Part shown: piece after piece, positions 11,271 to 22,170 of the stretch
How the letters are laid out: each line of letters begins with the position of its first letter
Numbering within the stretch: the first letter of the stretch is position 1
Assembly (NCBI GenBank): GCA_039881045.1
Contig: JAYWVB010000011.1
Coordinates: 62,001 to 126,000, forward strand
DNA from: Chaetomium olivaceum
Taxonomy: Eukaryota > Ascomycota > Sordariomycetes > Sordariales > Chaetomiaceae
DNA: 64,000 nucleotides
Direction: 5' to 3'
Made by a program: the position numbers and the translations under genes
Notes under the pieces: model-generated
Database searches by the model: none
What the model saw: only the letters and a program-made list of their open reading frames with translations
Told to the model about the DNA's origin: nothing

Positions 11271-13320
11271 TTATTATTATTATTATTTCCTACACCGATA
11301 TGCCCTGGGGCGCGCCGGTCCTTCTACTGCTATTTACAAAGGGAACCGTACCGTATAGGCCGGATAAAAACCTCTGTCTACCACTTTGAGACAACAATCT
11401 GTGAATCCGTCATACTGCAAAAGAAAGGAGGCCCTTTGCCGGCCTCCGTGCCCTCTAGCCCTCCCCATCCACTGTTTCTAGCTCCAGCCTTCTGGCTAGG
11501 CTATACTCCAGTAGCCGGCCAGAGTCCATCAGCCAGCCAAGGACCTTCCTAACAAATCTTCTGCTCCGGGCACCTACTCCCCGTAATACGGTTTGTAGGT
11601 CCCGATGTGACCGAATCTCTCTGCCGTCCCACGGCCTTTGTAACGGCGGGTCGGGGCACCAAACCACCAAGTGCTCCACTGTCTCCCTGCCTCTCCCGCA
11701 CTCGCAATAGGGGGTACGGACCTCCGGGACTTTCACCCTGAACAGGTAGTCCCGGAGGCCTATATCCCCGATACGGGCCTGGGAAAGGAGGGAGCTCTGC
11801 GCCTTTGTAAGACCTTCGTGTCTCATCAGAGCTTTGTCGGTAAATAAGAGGGCTGGGGGGTCTTCGTCGGCTATCCTCCTGTTTAATACCCTCTGTCGAG
11901 TAGTACTTTGTTGACTAGCTCTCTGTTGTTCCCACCGGGCCTGCCAGGCCAGTTCGACCACCTCCTTGGTATTCGACCCCCTATCCTTCCCCCCGATCTT
12001 CCATTTGTAGTTAACCCACTGGGCCACTACACTAGCGGCTAGTTCAGTGGGCGTGGGGCTCTGCGGGCCCTGACGGGGCCTCCGGCCTCGGGTTTTCCTC
12101 CTCTTGTTGAACCTTCGGTAGACCTTATTGCAGGCCTCAGTGATTAGATGCCCCGTGGTTATTCTCTCGGCCTCCGGCCCAGCCCCTGATTGTAGGGCCT
12201 GCTTCTGTAGCCGGCCCTCGAAGTCGGCCAGCCGCTTGTTGAGATATAAGTCTAGCGGTGGCACCCAGGCCTCTGTTTCTAAGCACCGAATAGGAGCTGA
12301 CTTGTATGCCCCTACTACTATTCGAAGGCTCCTGTTCTGAGCTTTTGACAAGACCTTTGCAGGCCCCTTCGGCCCTGTAGCTCTTGGAGCTGTTGGTTGG
12401 TGGAAGCTGGAGGCTCCGTAAGCTATGGCACTGCGGATGCACTTTACGTAGACCTCCCGAGCCCTGGATAGGCTCGGGCCCCACGTCTTTGCTGCAATCC
12501 TCGATAAGGCGAAATCTTGGGTTTTGAGTTTCCGTTCCACAGCTTGTTGGTGCGCCCTCCATGATAGCTTCCAGTCCAGCCAGACGCCTAGAAACCGAGC
12601 CGATTCCACTGGCTTAACTGTGCTGTAGCCACTAGCCCCTGGGTGGGCCAGGGCCACCGGGTTCTCCCACTGTCTCCGACCTTTGTTGAAGTGAATTAAT
12701 TCGCACTTTTGGGGTGCAAACGCCATCCCCCGGGTACCAGCCCACTGCAAGCAGGTCTTCCAAGCTTTTTCTAGTTGCTGTGTATTGGCCTCTGGGTTCT
12801 TTCCAAAGGCCAGTAGGTTTGTGTCGTCTGCGAACCCTACTATGCTAACCAGTGGATGAGCTGTTTTCAGGGCCTGATATAGGGAGGCAATGTAGAGGAT
12901 AAATAGGATCGGGGATAGTGGTGAGCCCTGGGGGACTCCCGCTATGACTGGGATGTCCTCTGTTTTCTGGCCGTCGAAGTGGAGGATCGCAACTCTGTTA
13001 CTTAACCACGCCTTCACCCACAGAACCACCCACTGTGGGTAACCCTGTAGCCGAAGAGTGGCTAGTAGCCGGGTGTGGTTGACGGTGTCGAATGCCCCTG
13101 AGATATCCAGCTGTAGAAGGGAGGCGGTTGCTTTCTGCCGCCAGGCCTCCTGGACTTGGGCTACGACTAGCCGAATCGCTACTTCTGTTGACCTATGCTC
13201 TCGGTTTCCCATCTGCTCCGCTGGTAGTAGGCCGTAGGCCTCTGCAGCACTAGTAATCCTCTTTGCTACCAGTGCTTCTATGACCTTCCCAACTGTAGGT
13301 AGGAGGGCTATAGGCCTGAG
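11271..13320 (-). mobile_element. 5'-truncated non-LTR (LINE) retrotransposon
   Basis: About 2.05 kb, flanked by identical 10-bp direct repeats TTGTTAATTG at 11261-11270 and 13321-13330. The 3' end (low coordinates on the minus strand) carries a short AAT/TAA tail instead of pure poly(A). The 5' end stops inside the reverse-transcriptase domain, as expected for incomplete reverse transcription. It lies, in the same orientation, inside an intron of the NLR-like gene, between that intron's GTGAGA donor and its CAAG acceptor. The duplicated target includes the likely TTAAC branch site, so both copies keep it. Confidence 0.9.
11455..13320 (-). pseudogene. LINE reverse transcriptase, N-terminally truncated
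   Basis: The frame is open from the truncation point at 13320 to a stop at 11455. Reverse-transcriptase motifs are intact: LDISGAFDTVNH, GVPQGSPLSPILF, and the catalytic FADD box (VGFADDTNLLAF). After the thumb region (PPLDLYLNKRLADFEGRLQ) I see no RNase H signature. The C-terminus has a Cys-rich knuckle (YCECGRGRETVEHLVVWCP) seen in many fungal LINE ORF2 proteins. The endonuclease domain and ORF1 are missing because of 5' truncation, so the copy is dead although the remaining frame is uninterrupted, which again suggests a recent insertion. Confidence 0.9.
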
Positions 13321-13330
13321 TTGTTAATTG
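13321..13330. repeat. LINE target-site duplication, right copy
   Basis: TTGTTAATTG next to the truncated 5' end of the element. The preceding two bases (AG) are also shared, so the duplication could be counted as 12 bp. Confidence 0.9.
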
Positions 13331-14433
13331 ACCCGAGACGGATTTGATACTCATGGATGGCATCTCACCGTTCCCGAGCACCTCTTTGACGGCCTTGACA
13401 AGTGAATTTCGGATGAAAACATAATTTGGATTTGTAGGGCTGTCGAACTTGCATATGTTGCGGTGGTCCGCGTTGGTAGGATTGATTATCTCTTTCTTAT
13501 GTCCTACATAACATGCTTCAGTCTGTTAATCATTACGGAAACAAATATAGGGATTACGTACCGATGACTGCTGAGTCCTTTTCTACAATTAGGGCATAAT
13601 TTATACCAATCCTTGTCTTGATAGTTTCGTAAAAGGACCAAATCGACAGATCATCCGCGAAAGGCTCGAACGCGCCGTTGATAGCAGCGATTGCGGCAGA
13701 GTTGCGAGCAATGTCTGCAACGTACTGCCTAGGACTGAAAATGGTCGTTGCTCGCAGTAAACTGTTGAGCGGAGTTGCGAAATCGCTCCCGTGATGGGGA
13801 GTAGCCAGAAAGAATATGCATTGAATCCTTGCTGCCAAATCTCGGGTCCAGTCATCTTGCTGTGCTAATAGATACGCCTGGTTCATGATCAATCACCTGT
13901 GTCAATAACGTAGATACCTAACCAAAGATCTGGCCAAAACTGGACCAAACCTTACCTTCTTGATGACCAAACCGCCCATGGAATGCCCAATAAGGATTAT
14001 CGGTATTTGTTCGCCACTATTCAGCGTGGGGGACGCTGACATCTCTCCAAGTAGTGACTTGCCAAAATCGTGCAAATCCAGGGACGTCTCCTTGCTGTCA
14101 CCCCAATCACTGTTGTAACCGAAAGAATGGATTCGAGCGATTTGAAGATCCGGGTCTCGAGGCAACCAAGCTTGCGGCCAACAGCCGTAAGTCGTCGGAT
14201 CCACACCATGTCTTGACTGAGCCACCGCGCAAGCCATGGACGAAAATGAAATCAATGAGTGGTTCTGGCGGTGAGTGCAGCAGCCGGAGTCCAAACGGGC
14301 CCCATGTGTCTTCCTGCTTGGCCACCGCAGCCTTCCTTCGGGCGAGCCTGAAATTCATCAACTTTCGGCGAACGAGGGAAGCATCATCACGGGATGCCAG
14401 CGGGGAGCTCAGGGATTGTGGGGGTTCAGCCAT

Positions 14434-15266
14434 TTCTTCACAGTCAGTACTGTATCATGATGCCCTCAGTGAACGTGACGAATACCGCCGTTGGTTATCA
14501 ACTTAGATGTGGAGGCGGTAGCGAAGGAGAAGGCTGTGTCACTCGAGAAAAACTGACACGTTGATCCATGGATCGGGCCGCTCTAACACCGGGCGCCTAT
14601 GCAGGACGTTAAGCCCAATAGAGATATTACCGCCGCACCACAATGTAATTTTGTTCTTAATCGTTGTCTCTCTTCAGCTAGTAATCCAGACACCAGTTCA
14701 CCACTCAGCATATACCAGCTTGCCCTGGGCCAACTTAAGTGGGAACCTCGTTCTCGGGAAAGGAAGTTAGCATCTCCATTCCCTCATTAGTTCATCACCC
14801 CATCACCTCCAGTCCATCTCCCCACTCGTGAATAACTGCTAACCCCGTGCCCCCAACCAGGGCCCCGTAAAGGACGCATATCCAGCTTCATCCCATTTCT
14901 CCCCTTCACCCCCGTCCGACATGCCGCTGTATCCGGACAGGCATATCGCCGACTTCGGTCGGCAGATCGCCAGGCCCATCAACACATGCCGATGAGCCCG
15001 CCCAGTCCTGCCCCGTCATTTATTCGTCCTCATCGGAGTCAATGAGGGTTAAGTGTAAAATAGGGGCTGGTATAATCAATTGAGATAGAGTTGATCTTAT
15101 TCCGCCTTAAATAACCCCCATTTTAACTACGTACGTTGTGGTATCTAAAGAGTTAAGTACCTTAACATTGCTATAGCAAGAAGGCTTGTGTCAATGACTT
15201 GTAAGTCTCCAACTGTAACATTTCTTCTTCGGACAGAGGTACATTCAATCCGATAATGAGACCGCG
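14434..15266. other. Intergenic region upstream of the NLR-like gene
   Basis: No gene recognised. The section 15040-15180 is AT-rich with scattered stops in all frames. It should contain the NLR promoter and the 3' region of the exonuclease-like pseudogene. Confidence 0.5.
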
Positions 15267-16189
15267 TCAGTATTTGCCCCAGCAACTGTCGAGTGTATCG
15301 TCCCAAGTCGCATCATTAGAGTTTAGACAGTCGTCGCCGTAGTCGTCAAACCGGCCATCGTCATAGTAGCCGCTATGTCCGAACATATCATCCATCTGCT
15401 CCTCCTCCCACCTCTCAATCCATTCGTCGACCGACAACACATTCTTACCCAGCCCCAAGACCCAAGGCCCCAACCTCTTCTTGTCCGAATGAGGCTGGTA
15501 CGCAGGCGCGCACGCTTCGACCACGCGAGCCGCGCTTTCCATCGCTTTCGTCAACCACTCGCTAGTGATCCGCGCCGCGTACAGGTCGTAAAGCGCAGGC
15601 AGGTGGATGACATCATTGACGCAATACTCCAGCGTCTTGACATCCAAGGGGCGGCAGGCGAAGATGTCGTTGGGCATCAGAGCCTGCACCTCCTTCTTGG
15701 TTTTGACTCAGCGATGCCGCTCCATGAACTTCAGACGCAGATCAGTCTCAACCCATTTGCCGAGCGCGTGCAGGTAAGTCTTGTCGCCGCACGGGCGGCG
15801 TTCTCGAGTGGCTGCACGTCGATGACGCCCGCGGGGCGGACTTTGTAGTGCGCCCAGATGGTATTCGCGTCGTTGCGTATGTCCCACACAGATTTAGGAG
15901 CGCGGGGGTCTTCGAGGATGGCGTTGAGGGTCTGTCCACCGGTGCCGGTGCCGGGCGTGGCGAAAGCGGAATCGCCAAGGGTTTGGACGTCGACGATGTA
16001 CGTTGCGCGCGAAGGGTGGACGAGTACCGCCAGGAGGATGAGGGTTCCGTCGCGGCTGAGGTTTCTGCCCTCCAGATCCAGGCAGAGCGTGCATGTGCAC
16101 GAAGGAGGTATCGAGGCAAGAAAAAGCCTGGAGGTCCGGGAGGGACGATACCAGTGCTGGGCAACTGAGGACGACGAAGTGGTATCCAT
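15267..16189 (-). pseudogene. 3'-5' exonuclease-like (DEDD superfamily) protein, frameshifted and with an internal stop
   Basis: The N-terminal frame has the first exonuclease motif (CLDLEGRNLSRDG), then IVDVQTLG and WDIRNDANTIWAHY, with IDVQPLENAAR corresponding to the second motif. At about 15786-15791 the frame changes; adding one G would give GGDKTYLHALGKWVETDLRL. In that frame a TGA at 15710-15708 stands where Trp is expected (ERHR-stop-VKTKKEVQALMP), compatible with a TGG to TGA change. The third motif follows (YCVNDVIHLPALYDLY) with an acidic tail ending at 15267. The first 25 residues (from ATG 16189) may also be shifted: PALVSSLPDLQAF appears in the neighbouring frame. Related fungal proteins are uncharacterised nucleases; the substrate cannot be read from sequence. 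Confidence 0.72.
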
Positions 16190-16799
16190 ATTTGCAGAAG
16201 GGGGGCGTCTCGTAAATGTTTAGATGGTTTGGTATTGCAAGTTGCGTTGCGTTTAACAATCGATGAAAAGGTTCAATATGCGTCCCTAGAACATGGTCCA
16301 CAACATTAGGTTCCGCCCCCCGATTGGAAGCCTTAGTAATGTAGCTGCCTGCTGTTGGCGGACAAAATCTCCAGCGGTGGTCTTAGGCCACGGGCAACGT
16401 GACGCGGAACAACAATCCGAAGACGTCTGGCGACTACCCACATTCCCACTCACCTGGTCACCGAGTATGGAGCCGACAAACAGCTGTAGAATCGGAATAC
16501 AAGTTGCCAACTTTTCGCCTGTGTTGACCTGTGTTGATGCCAAAAGAGTCACCCGTAAGCTCGGGAGCGTACACAATAGGGGGTGAGCAGGAGGACCTAG
16601 GCATCGGTTTGTGGGGGACGCCAAAATGGGTGCCGGAGCTGCTGTCCGACATGAGCGCCCGCATTGCAACAGCTCGCTCGAATCCTCGGCCCCAGCTAAC
16701 CTCGAGTTCCCATGCGCGTGATAATAACGAGTAAATAGTGCCTATTAATGAAAGTAACGCCGCCCGTTAAAGTAGGTCATTAATCATATCCACCTCTCG
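16190..16799. other. Intergenic region, no supported gene
   Basis: Short overlapping frames on both strands have no domain features. It contains the 5' flank of the exonuclease-like locus and the 3' flank of the UstYa-like gene. Confidence 0.5.
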
Positions 16800-17766
16800 T
16801 CATCTGCCCGGTTTTCCTCCAGGTGCGCCAGTATCTGGTTGTAATCCTACACACATGTTTTGCATCCCACCCATCACTCCCGCAAACCCAGGCGGAAATG
16901 TGGTTTGCTGGCCCTCCAGAGCTCCATCGCCGCAGCACATGATGCTCTGTCGCAAGTAATCGAAGCAATGGCTGATGTGCCACGCACCCGCTTCCGGCAG
17001 CTTGTCGAGTTGGTTCGATGTATATGCCGCCACTATCCCGACAATCGAGTGCAGGCAGTGGAGCTGGTGCGTGACGGAGGTGGTGAAGGTTGAATCGGGA
17101 TACAACTCCAGAGGGGTGGGGAGGTTGTTATAGGTTCCAGTGTCGTTGATCTGAACGTAGCCTAACCCTCCTACGTTACGTGACGTCTTCGTTAATGACC
17201 GATGCAGACTCGTGGACCGGGGCAAACAGACGGATTTAAGCAGAACTATACTCACTCGGCACAATACTCAACCACCTCGACCTCACTGCATCCGTAAAGA
17301 ACTCGGACCCGTTCTCTGGGACGAACATGGGGTCCGGTGCAAATGATTTGATTTGCTGCGACACTGCAAAATTGTCAACAATAAAACAACCGCTCGTGGG
17401 ACAGCTTCAGATCTTACTCTTCGGAGCGAACCCGGTAATATCACCACCGACCTCAAACCAGGACGGCTTCCGCCACTCGCGGTCAAGTAACAAGCCCAAA
17501 ATGATCAGCAGTAAAATTGTATCCACGAGCGACCGCAACGACATCACAGTCGACCAGATTTGCCGCCTTCTCGAAGCCCTCCTCTCTGCCATGGCTGGAT
17601 CCCTCGCCGTGATATCGCTCCATGCCCTCTCTTCGTCTTCAACCCGAAAAGTTTCTTCTTTGTCGCTAGCCGTGTCATTATTGTTGCTGTTATCCACGTT
17701 TGAGTTCGTTTGGAGCTTGTGGTATCTGGGTGAAGGCAGAGTGATGGCAGAAAAGTAAGGCGGCAA
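16800..17766 (-). CDS. UstYa-like (DUF3328) membrane protein, probable oxidase
   Basis: Three exons: 17766-17418, 17363-17256 and 17170-16800, joined by GT..AG introns whose phases fit exactly (275 residues). The N-terminus is cytosolic and acidic, followed by one membrane helix (SLVDTILLLIILGLLL), the family's YEVGG-like segment (FEVGGDITGFAPK), PENGSEFF, and WLSIVPRGLGYVQI. Two HxxHC motifs, HQLHCLHS and HISHCFDYLRQ, form the family signature and probably bind metal. UstYa relatives catalyse oxidations or cyclisations in ribosomally made peptide pathways and other secondary metabolism. No precursor peptide or cluster enzyme is visible nearby, so this looks like a solitary copy. The first codon in frame at 17766 is TTG; the first in-frame ATG is Met59 at 17592, so the start is uncertain and an original ATG may have been lost. 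Confidence 0.82.
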
Positions 17767-19239
17767 GCGCTAGAGGTTGAACGGGGTAAGTTGAAGAAGG
17801 AAAGTCCGAACACGACGGAATTGTCAAGGAAAGAATGGACAAAATCTCGGAAGCAAGCCGCTTTGACTTCTGTGGTTTCACCCGTGACCCCATGCATTTG
17901 GTGTTTCATCACCATGGATGATTACGGCATGGCGCATCGCAAACCCTGTGTGACACTGGCAAGGATATTTCTTTAGGCTACGATGTAAGTCATACACTTA
18001 TTTTCGCTGGTTTAGGTTGTTAATTCCGGCGTCTTGGGTTCGCAGCCTTTAGCATCTGCCCGCCTGACCCCGGCCTGCGCACATATCGAGGAGCTTTGAG
18101 ATAACCAGTGTACGGGACGTTTTGGGAGAAAGAAAAATTTACAATTCCTTTTCGTAGGTAATTTGCGATTGTTTGTGGGATCACACGTGCCCTTGCGGGC
18201 GGCCAGTGTTTTTTGCCTTCTTAGACTCCGAGACGCGTGATTTGTTTACCAGGTATGTTGGCCTTGGGATAAAAGCATTGTCTCGTAAAACTAAACCATT
18301 GACTGATCGATTGAATACTACCTTAGGTAATTACTGCCCTGGAGGTTTAATTCGGCGTTTACGGAAAGCACATTGGCAACGGAAACAATCGACGCTAAAA
18401 CCGTCTACCAATCGTAAAGGCCACTCGAGAAAGGTAAACAAGTTGAGTAACCCCATCACCATAATAAGTGGTAGTATGTAACTTAGCCAGTTCCATGTCT
18501 CGTACTTACCTATTCTGGGTATCAGTTCGCCATAAGTTGCGAGAAATGGGCGGGCGTTTTTTGGGGGGGTTGCTCGGTGTGGAACCCAAGCGCTTACCCA
18601 GAAAGAATCTGTACGAATACGAGGGTGCGTATGTCACCTTTAGACTTGACATTTTGATAGTGTGTACCTGATGGTATAAGCACTTCTAGAGCACGTGGGG
18701 TAGATGCTATGGTGCCTCCTAGTTTCGGAGCAAAAAAAAACCATCAGCCCGAGGATGTCGTCGGTAGCTGGAAATGGATGCAACCTGCAACCCGCTCTTT
18801 CTCAAGAGGGTGCCTGAATCTGAACTTGCCCCACGTGTCCAACTCCCCTGAAAGGCGTGGGGTAAACTCCCGCTTCCAGCGGCCCCTCCCGCACCATGTT
18901 CCCTTCAAGCCACCATCGGGCCAATCGATGATCAAGTTGCTAGCACGCGCCTCTTGGGGCACCTGCGGGCTTGATCGAGGACGTGGGCGCGTCGGTGAAC
19001 CTCCCGGGAATCATGTACCTGATGTCGTATCGGAACATGGGACAGGGTACTATGGTTTGCATGTGCGATTTTCTATCAACTCCAGCCTTGAATACGATGG
19101 CCGAGAAACGGCGAAAAATGGAAGATAAATGGGATGACTTTCCCGCCCATTGCCTTGAGTAAGTACTAGTATTCCATCTCAAGCTAGCGCTGGCACATCC
19201 GGACCACCAAATCTCAATCCTAAGCCCTTCTCTGCCATC
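17767..19239. other. Intergenic region, no supported gene
   Basis: About 1.5 kb with only short unconvincing frames. The 102-codon plus frame at 18173-18481 shows no recognisable domain. The last 200 bp upstream of the phytase ATG are probably its promoter. Confidence 0.5.
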
Positions 19240-21651
19240 ATGGCTTTCTCCCGGCGCTTTGCCGCCGCCGCGCTACTCGTCTCGTCCCTTTCGATCCAAG
19301 CAGCCGCCGTCGATGTCGAGATCCCCGTTTCGGCCGTGACCTCAGACATTGAGTCGGACTGGGCATCTATCTACTACGGCAAAACTCCCCTCCTCCTCGG
19401 CAACGATGGAACTGCCGGTACCGGTGGCTGGCTCGCCTGGGATCTCAACTCGGCCTCGCCCCTGAAGCAAGTCCGCGCCGAGACTCCGGGTCGCCGCACC
19501 AAAGTCGTGGCCACCATCCATGGCCGTGAGGATGATAACGATTTGACTGGGCTCGCCGTCAGCATCGGTCAGCCGGACTCGGTGCTTCGCGCCTGGGAGC
19601 TGCCCGATTTCGAGGAGGTCACGTCGGCCCGGACCACCGTGCTTGGCGATTGGTCGGCCTTGTGTTCGTGGAAGAGCCCGAGTGGTAATGATTACGTCTA
19701 CCTGTTTGGTAAGAAGGAGGCCAAGGTTTTCCTTGTTCGGAAGGATCAGGGTGAGGATGACTATGAGGATTCCAAATTTGTGGAAGTATGACTTGTCCAC
19801 TCCCCCTTCAAGAAGATGAAAGATAGGGGCTAACGTCTGGACAGATCCAAACCTTCCCTCTCCCGGTTGAGGCATCAGGTTGTGCTACCTCGCCTTCCCT
19901 TGGCAAGATGTTTGTCTCGGCTGACGACGACAAGGACGTTTACGTCTTTAACCTGGCCGAGTCCACTGCGGCCCCTGCCATCAGCAAGATTGGTGAGGCC
20001 GAGGATGATGTGACGGGGGTGGCTGTCTATGTGTCGGCCACTACCGGCGTTGACTACCTCCTCGTGGCCATGGAAAATACCGTGGCTGTCTACGGACCCC
20101 CGTTCAACTTCATCGGCAACCTGAAACTGATCGGATACGAGGATATCGAGATCCAGGGCCTTGCCGTCTATCAGCGTTCCACCTCCAAGTACCCTAGCGG
20201 CCTGCTTGCATACGCTATTGAGTCCGATGAAGTGACCGGGTTTGGCGTCAGCTCGCTTGACGGCGCCATCCAAAAGCTGGGTCTGCAGATCAACACCAGA
20301 TATGACCCCAGCCTCGAGCGCAATAAGTCGTCGCCCATTTGCAGCTCTTGCTCGAACAATGGCTTTTGTACCCAAAGCAGCAGAGGCGTCGAATGCTCAT
20401 GCTTTGCGGGCTGGCAAGGCAGGACCTGCAACACATACACCTGCGAAGACAGCTGCTCCGGCAACGGCGAGTGCGTGGGGCCGAACAAGTGCAAGTGCAA
20501 GGCTGGCTGGGGCGGCCTCCACTGCTCCTTCGTCGTTGTGCAGCCCGTAGCCGAGACGGATGCCAACGGCGGCGACGGAGACGACCCGGCCATCTGGATC
20601 TCACCTTCGGACCGCAGCCAGTCCCGCATCATCACCACAACCAAGTCCGAGCAGGGGGCCGGTCTTGGCGTCTTTGACCTCTCCGGCAAGCTCGTGCAGA
20701 CCATCGCCGCCGGCGAGCCCAACAACGTGGACATCATCTACAACTTCCAAGCCGGGCCCCGCACAATCGACCTCGCCTACGCCGCCTGCCGCGACGACAA
20801 CACCCTCTGGTAAGTCCCCCTTTGTCTCCTCCCCCACTTACCAACAACAGCCCAGTACTAACCGCCCCACCCCCAGCCTCTTCGAGATCACCCCCAACGG
20901 CACCCTGACCACCATCCCCGGCGGCAGCCAACCCACGCCCCGGACTACGAAGTCTACGGCTCGTGCACCTACCGCTCCCCGACCACCGGCAAGCAATACC
21001 TCTTCGTCAACGCCAAATCCGCCCAGTACCTCCAGTACGAGCTCTCCGCCACCACCGACGGCACGCTGACCACCACCCTCGTGCGCTCCTTCAGCGCCGG
21101 CTCCGGCGGCCAGGTCGAGGGGTGCGTCTCGGACGAGGCCAACGGCGTGGTGTTCATCGGCGAGGAGCCGCACGCGCTGTGGCGGTACGATGCGGAGCCC
21201 GGCGCGGGGGAGACTCCGAGGGGGTCGCCGTCGCGACGGTCGGGATGGCCATCTGAGGGCGGATGTGGAGGGCGTGGCGCTGGTGGTGGGCAAGACCAAG
21301 GAGGAGGGGTTCATCGTGGTGTCGAACCAGGGGGTCAGCGCATACAATGTGTATCGGCGGCAGGCGCCGCATGAGTTTGTGATGGCGTTTACCATCGGGG
21401 CGGCCGCGGGCGTGGGGGTGGATGCGGTGACGAATACGGATGGTGTCGCGGCGGTGGGAACCGGGTTGGGCGCCAAGTTTCCCAAGGGATTGGTGGTGGT
21501 CCACGATGATGCGAATGAGTTGGCTGCTGGGGGCACGAGTGAGGAGGCGAGCTTCAAGTTGGTCCCGTTGGAGAGGATTCTGGGGGCAGAGGTGGTGAAG
21601 GGGTTGGGCCTGTTGGATCAGGTCGATAGTGACTGGGATCCGAGGGCTTGA
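19240..21651 (+). CDS. Secreted beta-propeller 3-phytase with EGF-like linker (three frame breaks)
   Basis: Exons: 19240-19785, 19845-20809 and 20877-21651. The product starts with a signal peptide (MAFSRRFAAAALLVSSLSIQAAA). Residues about 25-360 form a first, degenerate phytase-like propeller. A Cys-rich EGF-like segment follows (CSSCSNNGFC, CSCFAGWQGRTC, CEDSCSGNGEC, CKCKAGWGGLHC). The second half carries the phytase signature (DDPAIWISPSDRSQSRIITT, EPNNVDIIYNF, YGSCTYRSPTTG, ALWRYDAEPGAGE, GVALVVGKTKEEGFIVVSNQG). Beta-propeller phytases release phosphate from inositol hexakisphosphate in a calcium-dependent way; here it would act outside the cell. Exon 3 is broken at about 20930-20934, 21206-21213 and 21241-21244; each break is explained by one missing base in or beside a C or G run. 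All catalytic regions are otherwise present. Confidence 0.85.
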
Positions 21652-22170
21652 GGGATCTGGAAAGAGGTTTGGATACGTAACCGAGTTGTTGAGATGAAAT
21701 GATGATTGTAACAGAGGGAAGGAAGGTTAGGTGATACGTAGGTACTTTGTAGTACTAGTAGAGGAACATGTTAGTTAACATATTAATTCTCTGCAAACTC
21801 GAATGTTGTGGAATGTATGTGCAACACTTTCCAGTGCTGCTTTTTCAATTTCCTCCAAACCACCACCCAGGATACCGACAGTATCATCCCAAGAACGACG
21901 AACCAACTGAACATCTGCTTCGACGCACATGGTTCTGGCCTTCGGAAATTCCCGCAAGACCGTTTTCACATGCCGAAGACCTGCAGCAAGTGACGTCATG
22001 ACCGTTATCCCACCAGCCTTGGCAGGGACGGAACCCCGATGAACACAAAAAAAAGGTCGCGCGGCACAACCACAGGAATATTTAGTCCCCCTTCCTCTAA
22101 GACCTAGGTCAGTATTGGAGAAAGAAGCTCGGGAGATACTCAGTCATATTTACCCGAGAAAGCCACAAAA
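21652..22170. other. Intergenic region between phytase and monooxygenase
   Basis: Holds the phytase 3' region and the promoter of the monooxygenase. No gene or repeat recognised. Confidence 0.5.

Larger units (their letters stand above)
4625..14433 (-). pseudogene. NLR-like protein: alpha/beta hydrolase - NACHT - WD40, split by two transposons
   Basis: Reading from 14433 down: an alpha/beta-hydrolase (FIFVHGLRGG; nucleophile elbow GHSMGG; LATPHHGS), then NACHT (Walker A GQVGAGKS, Walker B WVIDGLDEC), then a helical linker and a long degenerate WD40-type propeller (for example GVIKIWDFETLTLLYR). Inferred exons: 14433-13956, 13877-13562, 13503-13369, 11246-10442, then 7582-4625. A non-LTR element lies in the third intron and a hAT element in the NACHT exon between EGAFLWATL and AFTELTGAF. 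With the hAT and one target-site copy left out, the two halves are in frame without a stop. A further frame break lies near 14180 (hydrolase frame to WPQAWLPRD frame). Fungal NLRs of this layout are thought to act in non-self recognition and programmed cell death; that role is inferred from family. As it stands the locus cannot encode the full protein. Predicted uninterrupted length is about 1,500 to 1,600 residues. Confidence 0.85.

Noticed and set aside
20171..20737. Long minus frame opposite the phytase
   Set aside because: Antisense shadow of GC-rich coding sequence.
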